A stretch of 64,000 bases of DNA from Lysinibacillus sp. B2A1 (GCA_002973635.1 CP027224.1:2180501-2244500), one strand, 5' to 3'. Counted from the first letter of the stretch, positions 38,173-48,714 are shown. Notes: generated by a model from the sequence alone, not told the origin. Numbers and translations are program-made.

Positions 38173-38184
38173 GGAGGGGTTCAA

Positions 38185-39057
38185 ATGCCTGAATTACCAG
38201 AGGTTGAAGGTGTCGTCCAGGCATTAAAACCTAAAATTGAGGGACGCACAATCCAACAGGTGCAGCTATCTGAGGTGATTCGTTTTTCCTTTGGAGAAGG
38301 AAAACAATGTATTGTCAAGCAAGCTGAGCCTGATGCTTTTGAAATGTCCTTAACTCAAATGACCATAACAAAAATTGAGAGACGTGCAAAGTATATCTTT
38401 TTCCATATGCTGAAAGAGAATGTACCTTATGTGCTTGTTAGTCATTTAGGGATGACAGGTGCATGGTTCGTAGTAAATTCGCCAGAGGAAATCAATGAAG
38501 CGAAATTTCAAAAGCATATACATGCAACTTTCCAAATGGCAGATGGTGGCTATTTAATTTATTCAGATATTCGCCGTTTTGGTGAACTTCGTTTTTTAGA
38601 AAAAATTGAAGACCATGTACCGTTAACAAAAATGGCACCAGAGCCATTTGATGAAATAGCTTGCGATTATTTTATTGCTCAATCAACATCACCGAAATAT
38701 GAGAAAAAATCCGTAAAGGAAGTCATAATGGATGGACAGGTAATTTCGGGTTGTGGCAATATTTATGCAACTGAGGCATTATTTGCTCAGAAAATTCATC
38801 CAGCTCGCAAAATGAACCGTATTAGTGAAAAGCGTAAGCGTGCACTATTTGAAGCGATTGTTACGGTTTTACGCCAAAGCATTGACGCAGGAGGTTCAAC
38901 GATTTCAGATTATCGGAATATTAATGGTGAGGCTGGAAGCATGCAGAATCGACTGCAGATGTACGGGAAGAAGATGTGTCCGGTGTGTGAAACGGCAACG
39001 AGCCAAATGACGATTGGAGGGCGCACGTCTGTTTTTTGCCCAAATTGTCAACATTAA
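38185..39057 (+). CDS. mutM: Formamidopyrimidine-DNA glycosylase (MutM/Fpg)
   Basis: Base-excision repair glycosylase/AP lyase removing 8-oxoguanine and formamidopyrimidines. It has 290 residues. The catalytic N-terminus MPELPEVEG exposes Pro2 and Glu3 after Met removal; a conserved lysine is in RRAKYIFF. The H2TH region has VISGCGNIYATEALF, and the C-terminal zinc finger has CPVC and CPNC. A GGAGGGG site lies 12 bases after polA ends, so the two are co-transcribed with coaE. Confidence 0.97.
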   Translation: MPELPEVEGVVQALKPKIEGRTIQQVQLSEVIRFSFGEGKQCIVKQAEPDAFEMSLTQMTITKIERRAKYIFFHMLKENVPYVLVSHLGMTGAWFVVNSPEEINEAKFQKHIHATFQMADGGYLIYSDIRRFGELRFLEKIEDHVPLTKMAPEPFDEIACDYFIAQSTSPKYEKKSVKEVIMDGQVISGCGNIYATEALFAQKIHPARKMNRISEKRKRALFEAIVTVLRQSIDAGGSTISDYRNINGEAGSMQNRLQMYGKKMCPVCETATSQMTIGGRTSVFCPNCQH

Positions 39058-39070
39058 AGGGGATTAAGCA

Positions 39071-39673
39071 ATGATTATCGGATTAACAGGAAGTATTGCG
39101 AGTGGAAAAAGTACTGTTGCAAAAATGATAACAGCTCTTGGTTTGCCAATTGTCGATGCAGATATTGTAGCACGTGATGTTGTGGAACCAGGAGCAGAGA
39201 CACTTACATTAATCGCTGAACAATTTGGACAAGATATTTTGCTAGAAGATGGCACTTTAAATCGGGTTAAACTTGGTGATATTATTTTCCAGGAGCCTTC
39301 AAAGCGCAAAATTTTAAATGATATTATGCATCCAGCTATTCGTCAGGAAATGCTGCGTCAGCGTGATGCTTATATAGAGGCTGGCAACAAGCATGTAGTA
39401 ATGGATATTCCACTCCTATTTGAAAGTAAGCTGCAGCATTATGTTGAGCGTATCATTGTGGTATCGGTGAGCGAGGAGGTTCAGCTTCGCCGCTTAATGA
39501 AGCGCAACAATCTGTCGAAAGAGGATGCATTAGCACGAATGCATTCACAGCTCCCGATGTCAGTGAAGGAAAAAGGAGCGGATGCAGTAATTTACAATAA
39601 TGAAAATTTAGGACAGACAGAGGAGCAATTGAAAAAAATCCTTACAAAATGGGACGTTTTAGAAGTGAATTAA
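39071..39673 (+). CDS. coaE: Dephospho-CoA kinase
   Basis: Last step of coenzyme A synthesis: 3'-phosphorylation of dephospho-CoA with ATP. It has 200 residues. P-loop GLTGSIASGKSTV at the N-terminus, VDADIVARDVVEPG for CoA binding, HPAIR and DIPLLFESKL, all typical. AAGGGGA precedes the ATG, 13 bases after mutM. Last gene of the polA operon; ytaF, present between coaE and gapB in B. subtilis, is absent. Confidence 0.96.
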   Translation: MIIGLTGSIASGKSTVAKMITALGLPIVDADIVARDVVEPGAETLTLIAEQFGQDILLEDGTLNRVKLGDIIFQEPSKRKILNDIMHPAIRQEMLRQRDAYIEAGNKHVVMDIPLLFESKLQHYVERIIVVSVSEEVQLRRLMKRNNLSKEDALARMHSQLPMSVKEKGADAVIYNNENLGQTEEQLKKILTKWDVLEVN

Positions 39674-39708
39674 AGTACCTGTAAATAAAGTCATTTTTTC
39701 ATTATTTG

Positions 39709-39743
39709 ATGCGTAGCAAGCATATCTTGCTATGCATTTTTTA
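39709..39743 (+). terminator. Rho-independent terminator of polA-mutM-coaE
   Basis: ATGCGTAGCAAG and CTTGCTATGCAT form a 12-bp stem (one G-U) over CATAT, followed by T5. Confidence 0.88.
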
Positions 39744-39843
39744 TGTTTGCATACACATAATAAGGACAAAATTTGACAAAATTATTTTTCAGAAAATAAG
39801 AACTTTAATATTATTAGTATATAATGTTCATCTTTTTTAAAAT

Positions 39844-39854
39844 TGTGTTATACT
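39844..39854 (+). promoter_or_regulatory. CcpN-type operator overlapping the gapB -10
   Basis: TGTGTTATACT fits the CcpN box TRTGHYATAYW at all 11 positions (consensus recalled from B. subtilis work) and contains TATACT (39849-39854), a likely -10. In B. subtilis CcpN represses gapB on glycolytic carbon. A second box was not found. Confidence 0.55.
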
Positions 39855-39910
39855 AATCACCATAAAGTATATAATTAATCTGAGTATGTACTCACAGGAG
39901 GATTTTGTAA

Positions 39911-40933
39911 ATGACAGTATCAATTGCTATTAATGGTTTCGGACGTATCGGACGTATGGTTTTCCGCCAAGCGATCGTACAAGAAGGTTTAAATATTGTT
40001 GCTATTAACGCGAGCTATCCAGCAGAAACGTTAGCACATTTGATTAAGTATGACACAAATCACGGAACATTTGAAGGTACGGTTGAACCAGCAGGCGATG
40101 CTTTAATTGTAAATGGTAAACGTGTTCAAATTATTAGCGAGCGTGACCCATTAAAATTACCATGGACTACAATGGGTGTAGATATTGTTATCGAAGCAAC
40201 TGGTAAATTTAATGATCGTGAAAAAGCAGCAATGCACTTAGAAGCAGGTGCGAAGAAAGTTATCTTAACAGCACCAGGTAAAAACGAGGACGTAACAATT
40301 GTTTTAGGTGTAAATGACGATAAGCTTGATATTGCAAAACATGATGTTATTTCAAATGCTTCTTGTACAACAAACTGCTTAGCGCCAGTTGCGAAAGTGT
40401 TAAATGACACATTTGGTATCGATAATGGCTTAATGACAACTGTTCATGCTTATACAAATGACCAAAAGAACCTAGACAATCCACATAAAGATTTACGTCG
40501 TGCACGTGGTTGTGCACAGTCAATTATTCCAACATCTACAGGCGCTGCAAAAGCATTAAAATTGGTATTACCAGAATTAGAAGGAAAAATTCATGGTATG
40601 GCACTTCGGGTTCCAACACCAAACGTATCTTTAGTTGACCTTGTAGTGGACTTAAACACAGACGTAACAGTAGATTCTGTCAATGCTGCATTTGTGAAGG
40701 CTGCTACTGAAGGACCAATGAAGGGAATTTTAAACTTCTCAGTTGAGCCTCTAGTATCGTCTGATTACAATACAACAACTTACTCTTCTACAGTCGATGG
40801 ACTTTCGACAATGGTAATGGGTAGCCGCAAAGTAAAAGTACTTGCTTGGTATGACAATGAATGGGGTTATTCTGCACGTGTAGTGGATCTTGTGAAAAAA
40901 GTGGCAAACGCTTTAGAAACAGTTAACGCATAA
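39911..40933 (+). CDS. gapB: Gluconeogenic glyceraldehyde-3-phosphate dehydrogenase
   Basis: Interconverts glyceraldehyde 3-phosphate and 1,3-bisphosphoglycerate. 340 residues. Rossmann motif [14 protein letters not shown]; catalytic Cys152 in [21 protein letters not shown] near the C-terminus. The residue after the second beta strand is Ala in AINASYP rather than the Asp of NAD-specific GapA, which favours NADP use and the GapB assignment, as does the place after coaE. AGGAGG precedes the ATG. The CcpN-like box upstream supports expression under gluconeogenic conditions. Confidence 0.93.
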   Translation: MTVSIAINGFGRIGRMVFRQAIVQEGLNIVAINASYPAETLAHLIKYDTNHGTFEGTVEPAGDALIVNGKRVQIISERDPLKLPWTTMGVDIVIEATGKFNDREKAAMHLEAGAKKVILTAPGKNEDVTIVLGVNDDKLDIAKHDVISNASCTTNCLAPVAKVLNDTFGIDNGLMTTVHAYTNDQKNLDNPHKDLRRARGCAQSIIPTSTGAAKALKLVLPELEGKIHGMALRVPTPNVSLVDLVVDLNTDVTVDSVNAAFVKAATEGPMKGILNFSVEPLVSSDYNTTTYSSTVDGLSTMVMGSRKVKVLAWYDNEWGYSARVVDLVKKVANALETVNA

Positions 40934-40945
40934 TAATTATACTTA

Positions 40946-40984
40946 GCACATTGAAATCCAGGTGGTTTCAGTGTGCTTTTTTGT
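40946..40984 (+). terminator. Rho-independent terminator of gapB
   Basis: GCACATTGAAA and TTTCAGTGTGC pair (one G-U) around TCCAGGTGG, followed by T6. Confidence 0.88.
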
Positions 40985-41170
40985 TAGAGTAATAGTTTCT
41001 TGGATTAGCTTTTAATGGAAATATCCTTTAAAAATTGATGGCATCTATACTTGTACTTTCTGCTTTCAGGGTTTATCATGAGCACACTAGCGTGAATGCG
41101 CTTTTCTTACATGTGGAAAATTTGTTATAATAGGAATATTAAATTGTTGTGAAATCAGGAGAGTAATGAT

Positions 41171-41641
41171 ATGAGATGTCCATCTTGCCAATTTAACGGA
41201 ACGCGTGTAGTGGATTCGAGGCCAGTAGATGATAATAAAGAAATTCGTAGACGTCGTGAATGTGAGTCATGTGGCTTCCGCTTTACAACGTTTGAAAAAA
41301 TTGAAGAGACACCACTTGTTGTTGTAAAAAAAGAAGGTTCACGTGAGGAGTTTAGCCGTGAGAAGGTACTTCGTGGGCTTATTCGTGCTTGTGAAAAACG
41401 TCCAGTTGCTCTAGATGTACTTGAGGAACTAGTATTATCAATTGAAAAAGATCTTCGTCGTATTGGTAATTCAGAAGTACGCTCTGAGGATGTTGGGGAA
41501 ATGGTAATGGACCGCCTAGCGAAAATCGATGAGGTTGCTTATGTCCGCTTTGCATCTGTTTATCGTCAATTTAAGGATATCAATGTCTTTATTGAAGAAA
41601 TTAAAGACATCATTCAACGTCAGACAGAGCAAAAATCTTAA
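41171..41641 (+). CDS. nrdR: Transcriptional repressor NrdR
   Basis: Global repressor of ribonucleotide reductase genes that senses ATP/dATP. It has 156 residues. The zinc ribbon uses Cys3, Cys6, Cys31 and Cys34 ([15 protein letters not shown]), followed by the ATP-cone (about 49-139; [34 protein letters not shown]). It lies directly ahead of dnaB-dnaI, the conserved Bacillales arrangement (ytcG). CAGGAGAG precedes the ATG. Confidence 0.97.
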   Translation: MRCPSCQFNGTRVVDSRPVDDNKEIRRRRECESCGFRFTTFEKIEETPLVVVKKEGSREEFSREKVLRGLIRACEKRPVALDVLEELVLSIEKDLRRIGNSEVRSEDVGEMVMDRLAKIDEVAYVRFASVYRQFKDINVFIEEIKDIIQRQTEQKS

Positions 41642-41659
41642 GAAATTCAGAGAGGGTGA

Positions 41660-43027
41660 ATGTCGTTGATTCATTTGTATAAGGAATTGCAGCCTGCCGA
41701 TTCTTTTGACATTCGTTTACCTCATGCACTTTCTACACAGGAACGTCAATTAGTAACATTATTTTATCAGCCATTAACTGGAGCAGAGCCAATTAGCCTT
41801 TATTTAACACTTTGGGCAGAAGCCGAGCAAATGCCATATCAGCAAATGACACATTATTATTTAATGAATGTTTTAGGGCTTCCGATTGGTAAAATATTTG
41901 AGGCACGAATAGCGCTTGAAGCGATTGGCTTATTACGTACATGGAAGAAAGAAGATGCTGGAGAGCGAAGTTTTTTATATGAGCTGATACGTCCACTTGA
42001 TGCAGATAGCTTTATGAAAGACCCGCTGTTATCCATGTTTTTATTTAGTAAAATTGGAGAGCAAGCTTATCGGAAGTTACGTCAGCGCTATATTGCTCCT
42101 GCAAGAGATGCTGAATTTAAAGATGTATCTCGTGCTTTTATTGATGTTTATAAGCCTGTAAATTCAAATATCCCAGATGATTTACAAGCTAGTAAGAGTA
42201 GCAAGGATAATCAGTCAAAAATATATCCATTTTATTTTGATCAGTTTGATTTTGAGCTTCTTAAAGCAGGGTTATCGGAGCAATTAGTGCCTGCCAGTTT
42301 ACTTACATTAGATGTTCGTGAATCGATTGCCAAGCTTGCGTTTTTGTATCATTTAACTGCACTGGATATGCAAAAAATAGTGATTCTGGCTTTAGATGAT
42401 GATGTAGGTATTTCACAGGAACGGCTTCGTAAGGCTGCGGCAGATTTTTATAAGCTGACGGTTTCAAAAGAGCCGCCAAAATTGATGAAAGTAAACGAGC
42501 AGGCCCCTATAGAAGGAATAGGACAAAAAACAAAGGATCAGGAGCTACAGCAATACCTAGAAACTACACCTCCTATTCAAGTACTGCGAGATATAAATAA
42601 CGGAAAAGAGCCTCTACAAACCTCTGTCCAACTTGCTGAAAGCTTAATTGTCCAGCACGGTATGCCAGTAGGGGTTGTCAATGCTCTTTTAGAATATGTA
42701 ATGCTTACTACGGATATGAAGCTACCTAAAAAGTATGTAGAGACGATTGCGGATCATTGGGTGCGCAAAAATATTCAAACAGCTAAGGAAGCAATGGAAC
42801 TCGCACGTCAGGAGCATGATAAATACACTACTTGGAAAAACAAGCCGCAAACACCAAGTAAAAGTAGTCAAAATATCAAAGGTCGTTCAGGAAAGCAACG
42901 CGAAGAGAAGGTACCTGAATGGTTTTACAAACGTAACGATCAGCCAGAGGAAAGCATCTCAAGCACGATAGATTTTGAAAAAGAACGTCAAAAGATATTA
43001 GAAATGCTAGGAAAAAGTGATAAGTAG
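41660..43027 (+). CDS. dnaB: Replication initiation and membrane attachment protein DnaB (Bacillus type)
   Basis: Low-GC Gram-positive helicase-loading factor, not the E. coli DnaB helicase. It acts with DnaD and DnaI at oriC and is membrane-associated. It has 455 residues. A winged-helix N-terminal domain (about 20-110, LVTLFYQPLTGAEPISLYLT) and a DDBH2-type C-terminal domain (about 300-400, IVQHGMPVGVVNALLEYVM) are followed by a charged tail. GAGAGGGTGA precedes the ATG at 41660. It is 18 bases after nrdR and 15 bases before dnaI. Confidence 0.93.
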   Translation: MSLIHLYKELQPADSFDIRLPHALSTQERQLVTLFYQPLTGAEPISLYLTLWAEAEQMPYQQMTHYYLMNVLGLPIGKIFEARIALEAIGLLRTWKKEDAGERSFLYELIRPLDADSFMKDPLLSMFLFSKIGEQAYRKLRQRYIAPARDAEFKDVSRAFIDVYKPVNSNIPDDLQASKSSKDNQSKIYPFYFDQFDFELLKAGLSEQLVPASLLTLDVRESIAKLAFLYHLTALDMQKIVILALDDDVGISQERLRKAAADFYKLTVSKEPPKLMKVNEQAPIEGIGQKTKDQELQQYLETTPPIQVLRDINNGKEPLQTSVQLAESLIVQHGMPVGVVNALLEYVMLTTDMKLPKKYVETIADHWVRKNIQTAKEAMELARQEHDKYTTWKNKPQTPSKSSQNIKGRSGKQREEKVPEWFYKRNDQPEESISSTIDFEKERQKILEMLGKSDK

Positions 43028-43042
43028 GGAGGGTGAACGACA

Positions 43043-43981
43043 ATCGAACAAATTAATGGACCATTAAAAAGAGTAGTTAATGTACCATCATTTCAAGAGC
43101 GATACGAAGCGATGCGTCGAGAAATTTTAGAAAACCCTCGTGTGCAAGATTTTTTAGCAGCGCATGCAAATGAATTAAGCTATGATTCCATAGAGCGTAA
43201 TTTACCGAAGCTTCATGAATTTATAAGTCAATCTACTGTTTGCTGTGGCTGTGACAATACAGATCATTGTACAAACTATTTAAAAGGTTTTATACCAACT
43301 TTACGTGTAATTCGAAATACTGTTGAAATGGATTATGTGCGTTGTGAGCAAAAAATACGTGAGGATGAGCACCGGAATGTAGCCAATATGATTGCGAGTA
43401 TGCATATGCCTAAAGATGTGCTCCAAGCTACCATTCAAGATTTAATGATTGACGACGAATCTCGCGTTATGATTGCGCAAAAAGCGGCACAATTTGTCAA
43501 GACTACAGTGGAATTAGGGAAGCTTCCTGCGAAGGGCTATTATTTATACGGAAAGTTTGGGGTAGGAAAATCCTTTGTGCTGGGTGCCTTGGCTAATGAG
43601 TTAGCTGCTATAAAAATCCGTTCAGTAGTCGTTTTTGTGCCTGAATTTTTACGAGAAATGAAAAATGCCATTGGCGATAATACATTGAATGAAAAAATAG
43701 ACTATGTGAAAAAGGCACCTGTGCTGATGCTTGATGACCTTGGAGCCGAAACGATGACCGCTTGGACAAGGGATGAAATTTTAGGAACTATTTTCCATTA
43801 TCGTATGGCAGAGCAATTACCAACATTTATAACTTCTAATTTCAATTATGATGAATTGGAACATCATTTAGCACAATCACAAAAAGGTGATATCGAAGTT
43901 GTTAAAGCAGGACGAATTATGGAACGTATTAAAGCTTTAACAGAGCCGATTGAAATGCGTGGCAAAAATCGACGGATGTAA
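43043..43981 (+). CDS. dnaI: Primosomal helicase loader DnaI, probable ATC start
   Basis: AAA+ ATPase that loads the replicative helicase. From the ATC at 43043 it has 312 residues, equal to B. subtilis DnaI. The N-terminal zinc-binding helicase-contact domain includes CCGCDNTDHC; Walker A is YGKFGVGKS and Walker B LMLDDLGAE. The frame is open upstream only to a TGA at 43034-43036 and has no ATG, GTG or TTG until the ATG at 43112, which would remove 23 conserved-type residues (INGPLKRVV...SFQERYEAM). AGGGAGGGTGA sits at the right distance from ATC; ATT at 43052 is the alternative. Confidence 0.9.
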   Translation: MEQINGPLKRVVNVPSFQERYEAMRREILENPRVQDFLAAHANELSYDSIERNLPKLHEFISQSTVCCGCDNTDHCTNYLKGFIPTLRVIRNTVEMDYVRCEQKIREDEHRNVANMIASMHMPKDVLQATIQDLMIDDESRVMIAQKAAQFVKTTVELGKLPAKGYYLYGKFGVGKSFVLGALANELAAIKIRSVVVFVPEFLREMKNAIGDNTLNEKIDYVKKAPVLMLDDLGAETMTAWTRDEILGTIFHYRMAEQLPTFITSNFNYDELEHHLAQSQKGDIEVVKAGRIMERIKALTEPIEMRGKNRRM

Positions 43982-44033
43982 GATTGTCAGTTGCATTTTA
44001 CGACAATCGAGCGTATACTGTCTCATATAATAA

Positions 44034-44267
44034 TTAACTTCTTTCAACAGTTTCCAAACACCTGTAGCTGACGCTTCGCTTTCGCTACAAAAAACACTTG
44101 CTGAATGAAGTAAAAGCCTTTGGCTGATGTTATGGAATCGGAAAGGAGTTCATAAAGGATGTTAGCCTAAAACCATCGCAACCATGCGATAACGGTTAAC
44201 TGACCTGCATCGTGCAGGCCTAAGCACAAAGCCGATTCCAGACGCAATATGCCGAGGCATAATTGAT
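44034..44267 (+). repeat. Dispersed structured repeat, long copy with nested module
   Basis: Shares TTAACTTCTTTCA, AAGCCT.TGGC, GAATCGGAAAGGA, GCACAAAGCCGATTCC and GCCGAGGCATAATTGAT with 22250-22374 in the same order. Two extra pieces are present: the GCTGACGCTTCGCTTTCGC motif (44068-44086) in the first hairpin loop, and a ~65-nt three-helix module (about 44156-44222) where the short copy has only a small hairpin. Confidence 0.75.
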
Positions 44268-44309
44268 CAAAAATGCATTGATGAGGATAAGAATTTTGTG
44301 TATCAACTT

Positions 44310-44516
44310 TTTAGAGAGGGAAGTCATTGGCTGTAAGCTTCCTAGTATGAGCACATCATTTACTACCTACTGAGCAGCGAAAGGGATAATCTTTCGCCGG
44401 TCCCTAGCCCGTTAGCTAGCCTTGAGCTTCGTCTGACTATTTAAGGAGTCGGAAGGAAGAAGGGTGGAACCACGAGCATACGCTTCGTCCCTTTTGTGAG
44501 GGACGAGGCTTTTTTA
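44310..44516 (+). ncRNA. T-box leader of thrS
   Basis: tRNA-sensing riboswitch controlling thrS. The conserved T-box AAGGGTGGAACCACGAG is at 44460-44476, and the terminator GCTTCGTCCC/GGGACGAGGC plus T-run is at 44482-44515. A stem-I region lies upstream, with ACC (44365-44367, in TACTACCTAC) as candidate Thr specifier. Uncharged tRNA-Thr should stabilise the antiterminator and permit thrS expression. The left boundary is approximate. Confidence 0.93.
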
Positions 44517-44687
44517 TTGTTGAAGAGATAATAGTGCTCAAATAGAGATGAAAGTCGCTCAAAAAAAGTGTGAACCAGTTCCGGACCAAAACCTGAAAAA
44601 AAGCAAACCCGCTTCATTCAAGAGTCAAAAAGGCTTTGTTTCTCATCATTCATTATGTATTTTATAAAACCGAGGAGTGTAAAGATT
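44517..44687 (+). other. Untranslated spacer between T-box terminator and thrS
   Basis: No gene or further motif recognised except the thrS ribosome site GAGGAGTG at 44672-44679. Confidence 0.4.
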
Positions 44688-46619
44688 ATGTCAGAAATGA
44701 TTAAATTAACTTTCCCAGATGGCGCTGTGAAGGAATTTGCAAAAGGTACATCTACTGATGATGTAGCATTATCAATCAGCCCAGGGCTACGAAAAAAAGC
44801 TTATGCAGGTAAAGTCAACGGTATCTTAGTGGATTTAAAAACACCAATCGAAGAGGATGCAGCAATTTCAATCATCACGCAAGACGATGAGGAAGCACTT
44901 GAAATTTTACGTCACTCAACAGCACACTTAACAGCGCAAGCGATTAAACGATTGTTCCCAGATGTGAAACTTGGCATTGGTCCAGTGATTGAGGGAGGCT
45001 TCTACTATGATATTGATGCTCCGACACCTATCACTGCTGAAGACTTACCAGCCATCGAAAAAGAAATGAAAAAAATTATCGCTGAAAATTTAGAAGTTGA
45101 ACGCAAAAATGTAAGCCGTACAGAAGCACAAGCAATCTATGAAGAAATCGGCGATGAATATAAACTAGAATTACTGGAAGCGATTCCTGAAGATGAGCAA
45201 GTATCAATTTATTATCAAGGGGAATTTTTCGACCTTTGTCGTGGTATTCATGTACCATCCACTGGAAAACTTCGTGAATTCAAGCTTCTTTCATTAGCAG
45301 GTGCTTACTGGAGAGGGAACTCTGATAACAAGATGCTTCAACGTATTTATGGAACAGCATTCTTCAAAAAAGAGGAATTAAAACATCACCTACAAATGCT
45401 AGAGGAAGCAAAAGAGCGTGATCACCGTAAAATTGGAAAAGAATTAGAGTTATTCACGACTTCACAAAAAGTCGGTCAAGGTTTACCACTTTGGTTACCA
45501 AATGGTGCAACAATTCGTCGTGTCATTGAGCGTTATATTGTGGATAAAGAATTATCACTTGGCTATAAGCATGTTTATACACCAGTATTGGGTTCGAAAG
45601 AGCTTTATCAAACTTCAGGTCACTGGGATCATTACCAAGATTCTATTTTCCCACCAATGGAAATGGACAACGAGACATTAATTATGCGTCCAATGAACTG
45701 TCCTCACCATATGATGGTTTACAAAAATAGTATGCATTCTTATCGTAATCTGCCTTTACGTATTGCAGAGCTTGGTACAATGCACCGCTATGAAATGTCT
45801 GGAGCAGTTTCAGGCCTACAACGCGTACGTGGAATGACTTTAAATGATGCACATATTTTTGTTCGTCCAGACCAAATTAAAGCGGAATTCCAAAAAGTTG
45901 TGCAGTTAATTTTAGAGGTTTATAAAGATTTCGACTTAAATGATTATTCATTCCGTTTATCTTACCGAGACCCAGCAGATACTGAGAAATACTTCGATGA
46001 TGATGAAATGTGGGAAAAAGCACAAAGTATGTTAAAAGAAGCAATGGATGAGCTTGGTTTAGACTACTTTGAAGCGGAAGGTGAAGCGGCATTCTATGGC
46101 CCTAAACTTGACGTGCAAGTAAAAACAGCAATTGGTAAAGAAGAGACTTTATCGACAGTTCAACTAGACTTCTTATTACCTGAACGTTTTGATTTAACTT
46201 ATGTTGGGGAAGATGGTAAACCTCATCGTCCAGTCGTTATTCACCGTGGTGTAGTATCAACAATGGAACGTTTTGTTGCCTTCTTAATTGAAGAATATAA
46301 AGGTGCATTCCCAACTTGGTTAGCACCAGTTCAAGTAGAAGTGATTCCAGTATCGAATGAAGCTCACTTCGACTATGCAAAACAAATTGAAGAGCAATTA
46401 ACAGCAGCAGGCTTACGTGTTGAAATGGATGATCGTGAAGAGAAGTTAGGCTATAAAATTCGTGAAGCACAAATGAAAAAAATCCCTTATATGCTTGTCA
46501 TTGGTGACAAGGAAGTAGAGGCTAATGGTGTGAATGTACGACGTTACGGCTCTAAAGATTCAGAAACAATTAGCTTTGAGGATTTCTTAGCAAACATTAA
46601 AGCAGAAATTACAAAATAG
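44688..46619 (+). CDS. thrS: Threonyl-tRNA synthetase
   Basis: Class II synthetase of 643 residues with TGS domain (1-65), editing/SAD domain (about 65-240; [19 protein letters not shown], then GGFYYDID) and catalytic core with motif 2 and 3 regions ([44 protein letters not shown]). A C-terminal anticodon-binding domain (about 535-640) follows. HxxxH in HSTAHLTAQ and the zinc ligands of the core (Cys in MNCPHH) are present. The ATG at 44688 follows GAGGAGTG; an ATG 11 codons earlier lacks a site. Controlled by the upstream T-box. Confidence 0.97.
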   Translation: MSEMIKLTFPDGAVKEFAKGTSTDDVALSISPGLRKKAYAGKVNGILVDLKTPIEEDAAISIITQDDEEALEILRHSTAHLTAQAIKRLFPDVKLGIGPVIEGGFYYDIDAPTPITAEDLPAIEKEMKKIIAENLEVERKNVSRTEAQAIYEEIGDEYKLELLEAIPEDEQVSIYYQGEFFDLCRGIHVPSTGKLREFKLLSLAGAYWRGNSDNKMLQRIYGTAFFKKEELKHHLQMLEEAKERDHRKIGKELELFTTSQKVGQGLPLWLPNGATIRRVIERYIVDKELSLGYKHVYTPVLGSKELYQTSGHWDHYQDSIFPPMEMDNETLIMRPMNCPHHMMVYKNSMHSYRNLPLRIAELGTMHRYEMSGAVSGLQRVRGMTLNDAHIFVRPDQIKAEFQKVVQLILEVYKDFDLNDYSFRLSYRDPADTEKYFDDDEMWEKAQSMLKEAMDELGLDYFEAEGEAAFYGPKLDVQVKTAIGKEETLSTVQLDFLLPERFDLTYVGEDGKPHRPVVIHRGVVSTMERFVAFLIEEYKGAFPTWLAPVQVEVIPVSNEAHFDYAKQIEEQLTAAGLRVEMDDREEKLGYKIREAQMKKIPYMLVIGDKEVEANGVNVRRYGSKDSETISFEDFLANIKAEITK

Positions 46620-47041
46620 CATCTATAAAAAATGGCTGGGGTACTTTTATAGAAATGTCTTATTTTTGCGGCATTGAATTGCCCTAGCTAGTAATTTAGA
46701 TGTTTAGATTAAAAATGATTTGGCTATTTTATTAGCAGTAAGCTAAATTACCATTTGACAGCTTATCCTATACATGCTAATATAATTAAGGTTAATGAAT
46801 ACAAAGTTTGTGGTTGAAGTAGAGGCTGCCCGCTTCTCACCTGATACAACGCTTTAAAAGCTGTGAACAGGTATGACACGTTGAATTGTTTTGCGCAGAC
46901 TTGCGCATGCACATATAGCGGGCGGACATCTTCAAAGTGTCCGTCCTTTTTTTATGGACATGACAAGAGGATGTACCGTTCAACCGGGCAAGGCTTTGCC
47001 CAAACCATGTATTCGCGACAATTACTTGGAGGTGGATTACT
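46620..47041 (+). promoter_or_regulatory. infC-rpmI-rplT leader (L20-type)
   Basis: A 422-base untranslated stretch. A strong terminator at 46920-46954 (GGCGGACA/TGTCCGTCC, T7) lies about 90 bases before infC, preceded by structured sequence from about 46815. In Bacillus the L20 leader has this position and lets L20 promote premature termination, so autoregulation by RplT is inferred. The 66-codon frame at 46863-47063 runs through the terminator and is not a gene. Confidence 0.75.
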
Positions 47042-47557
47042 ATTAGCAAAGACATGTATGTAAACGAAGGCATTCGCGCACGTGAACTTCGATTAATCGA
47101 TCACAATGGTGACCAGCTTGGTGTAAAGACACGTAATGAAGCGCTAGAAATCGCCGCTCGTGTAAACTTGGATCTTGTCCTTGTGGCCCCTCAAGCCAAG
47201 CCGCCAGTCGCTCGTATCATGGACTATGGTAAATTTAAGTTTGAACAGCAAAAGAAAGACCGTGAAATTCGTAAAAATCAAAAGGTCATCGTTATGAAAG
47301 AGGTTCGCTTGAGCCCAACAATTGATGAGCATGATTTCCAAACGAAGTTACGTAATGCGATTAAATTCCTTGAAAAAGGCGATAAAGTTAAATGTAGCCT
47401 ACGTTTCAAAGGTCGTGCGATTACACATAAAGAAATTGGACAACGTGTGCTAGATCGCTTTGCTGAAGCTTGTGCTGAAGTATCAACGGTAGAACAAAAG
47501 CCGAAGATGGAAGGCCGAAGCATGTTCTTAGTTCTTCAACCAAAGAACGAGAAATAA
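47042..47557 (+). CDS. infC: Translation initiation factor IF-3, ATT start
   Basis: Binds the 30S subunit and checks start-codon pairing. From the ATT at 47042 it has 171 residues, beginning (M)[18 protein letters not shown], matching B. subtilis IF-3. GGAGGTGG lies just before the ATT. The rare AUU start is the known basis of IF-3 autorepression in many bacteria. The linker and C-domain show [18 protein letters not shown] and [12 protein letters not shown]. An internal ATG at 47054 would lose SKD and has no own site. First gene of infC-rpmI-rplT. Confidence 0.95.
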   Translation: MSKDMYVNEGIRARELRLIDHNGDQLGVKTRNEALEIAARVNLDLVLVAPQAKPPVARIMDYGKFKFEQQKKDREIRKNQKVIVMKEVRLSPTIDEHDFQTKLRNAIKFLEKGDKVKCSLRFKGRAITHKEIGQRVLDRFAEACAEVSTVEQKPKMEGRSMFLVLQPKNEK

Positions 47558-47588
47558 TATTAGACGAACAGTTTAGGAGGAATTTGAC

Positions 47589-47789
47589 ATGCCAAAAATG
47601 AAAACTCACCGTGGAGCTGCGAAACGTTTCAAAAAAACGGGTTCAGGTAAATTAAAATATGACCGTGCTTATGGAAGCCACTTATTCGCAAACAAATCTA
47701 CGAAACAAAAACGTCACCTACGTAAAGCAAACGTTGTGTCATCTGGTGACTTCAAACGCATTAAATCATTACTTGTTTACATGAAATGA
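47589..47789 (+). CDS. rpmI: 50S ribosomal protein L35
   Basis: Basic 66-residue protein of the large subunit: [20 protein letters not shown] is the L35 N-terminus, and [20 protein letters not shown] is also typical. AGGAGG precedes the ATG. It lies 31 bases after infC and 58 before rplT, in the usual operon order. Confidence 0.98.
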   Translation: MPKMKTHRGAAKRFKKTGSGKLKYDRAYGSHLFANKSTKQKRHLRKANVVSSGDFKRIKSLLVYMK

Positions 47790-47811
47790 TTAACTACACA
47801 AAATAAACTAA

Positions 47812-48312
<501 letters not shown>

Positions 48313-48324
48313 ATGTGATTTCTC

Positions 48325-48357
48325 AGGACTGATGGATTTATCCGTCAGTCTTTTTTA
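48325..48357 (+). terminator. Rho-independent terminator of infC-rpmI-rplT
   Basis: GACTGATGGA and TCCGTCAGTC (one G-U) over TTTA, then T6. Confidence 0.9.
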
Positions 48358-48396
48358 TGTTAGATTAGTAGTAAATCATTTGCAAAGGAGACTTTT

Positions 48397-48657
48397 ATGG
48401 GACAAGCATTAGTAGCCTATATGGCAATTGTTTCTATAGTCCTGCTTATAATGATGGGCATGGATAAATCCAAAGCGAAAAAGCATGAGTGGCGAATTGC
48501 GGAACGTACGCTTTTTACACTGGCGATTGCTGGAGGTGCAGTAGGCGGCGTGTTAGGAATGTATTTATTTCGTCATAAAACACGCCATAACAGCTTTGCT
48601 TTTGGCTTCCCACTGTTAGCAGCTGTTCAAGTTTTTATCGTTGTACAGCTATGGTGA
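48397..48657 (+). CDS. ysdA: DUF1294 membrane protein (YsdA)
   Basis: Small integral membrane protein of 86 residues with spans near residues 5-20, 38-55 and 66-84, and the DUF1294 pattern MDKSKAKKHEWRIAERTLF followed by GGAVGGVLGMYLFRHKTRH. Function unknown. AAAGGAG precedes the ATG. The place after rplT is that of ysdA in B. subtilis. Confidence 0.92.
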   Translation: MGQALVAYMAIVSIVLLIMMGMDKSKAKKHEWRIAERTLFTLAIAGGAVGGVLGMYLFRHKTRHNSFAFGFPLLAAVQVFIVVQLW

Positions 48658-48687
48658 GATTGGGGAGACAATAATACGTTAATTAAA

Positions 48688-48714
48688 AACACATCCTCAT
48701 GAGGAGGATGTGTT
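48688..48714 (-). terminator. Terminator of ysdB (minus strand)
   Basis: AACACATCCTC and GAGGATGTGTT form an 11-bp stem over 5 bases, followed on the minus strand by TTTTAATT. It overlaps the last codons of ysdB. Confidence 0.75.

Noticed and set aside
43112..43114. ATG at 43112 as dnaI start
   Set aside because: Would shorten DnaI by 23 residues relative to the family and has no ribosome site at the right distance.
46863..47063. 66-codon frame in the infC leader
   Set aside because: Runs through the leader terminator and into infC in another frame.
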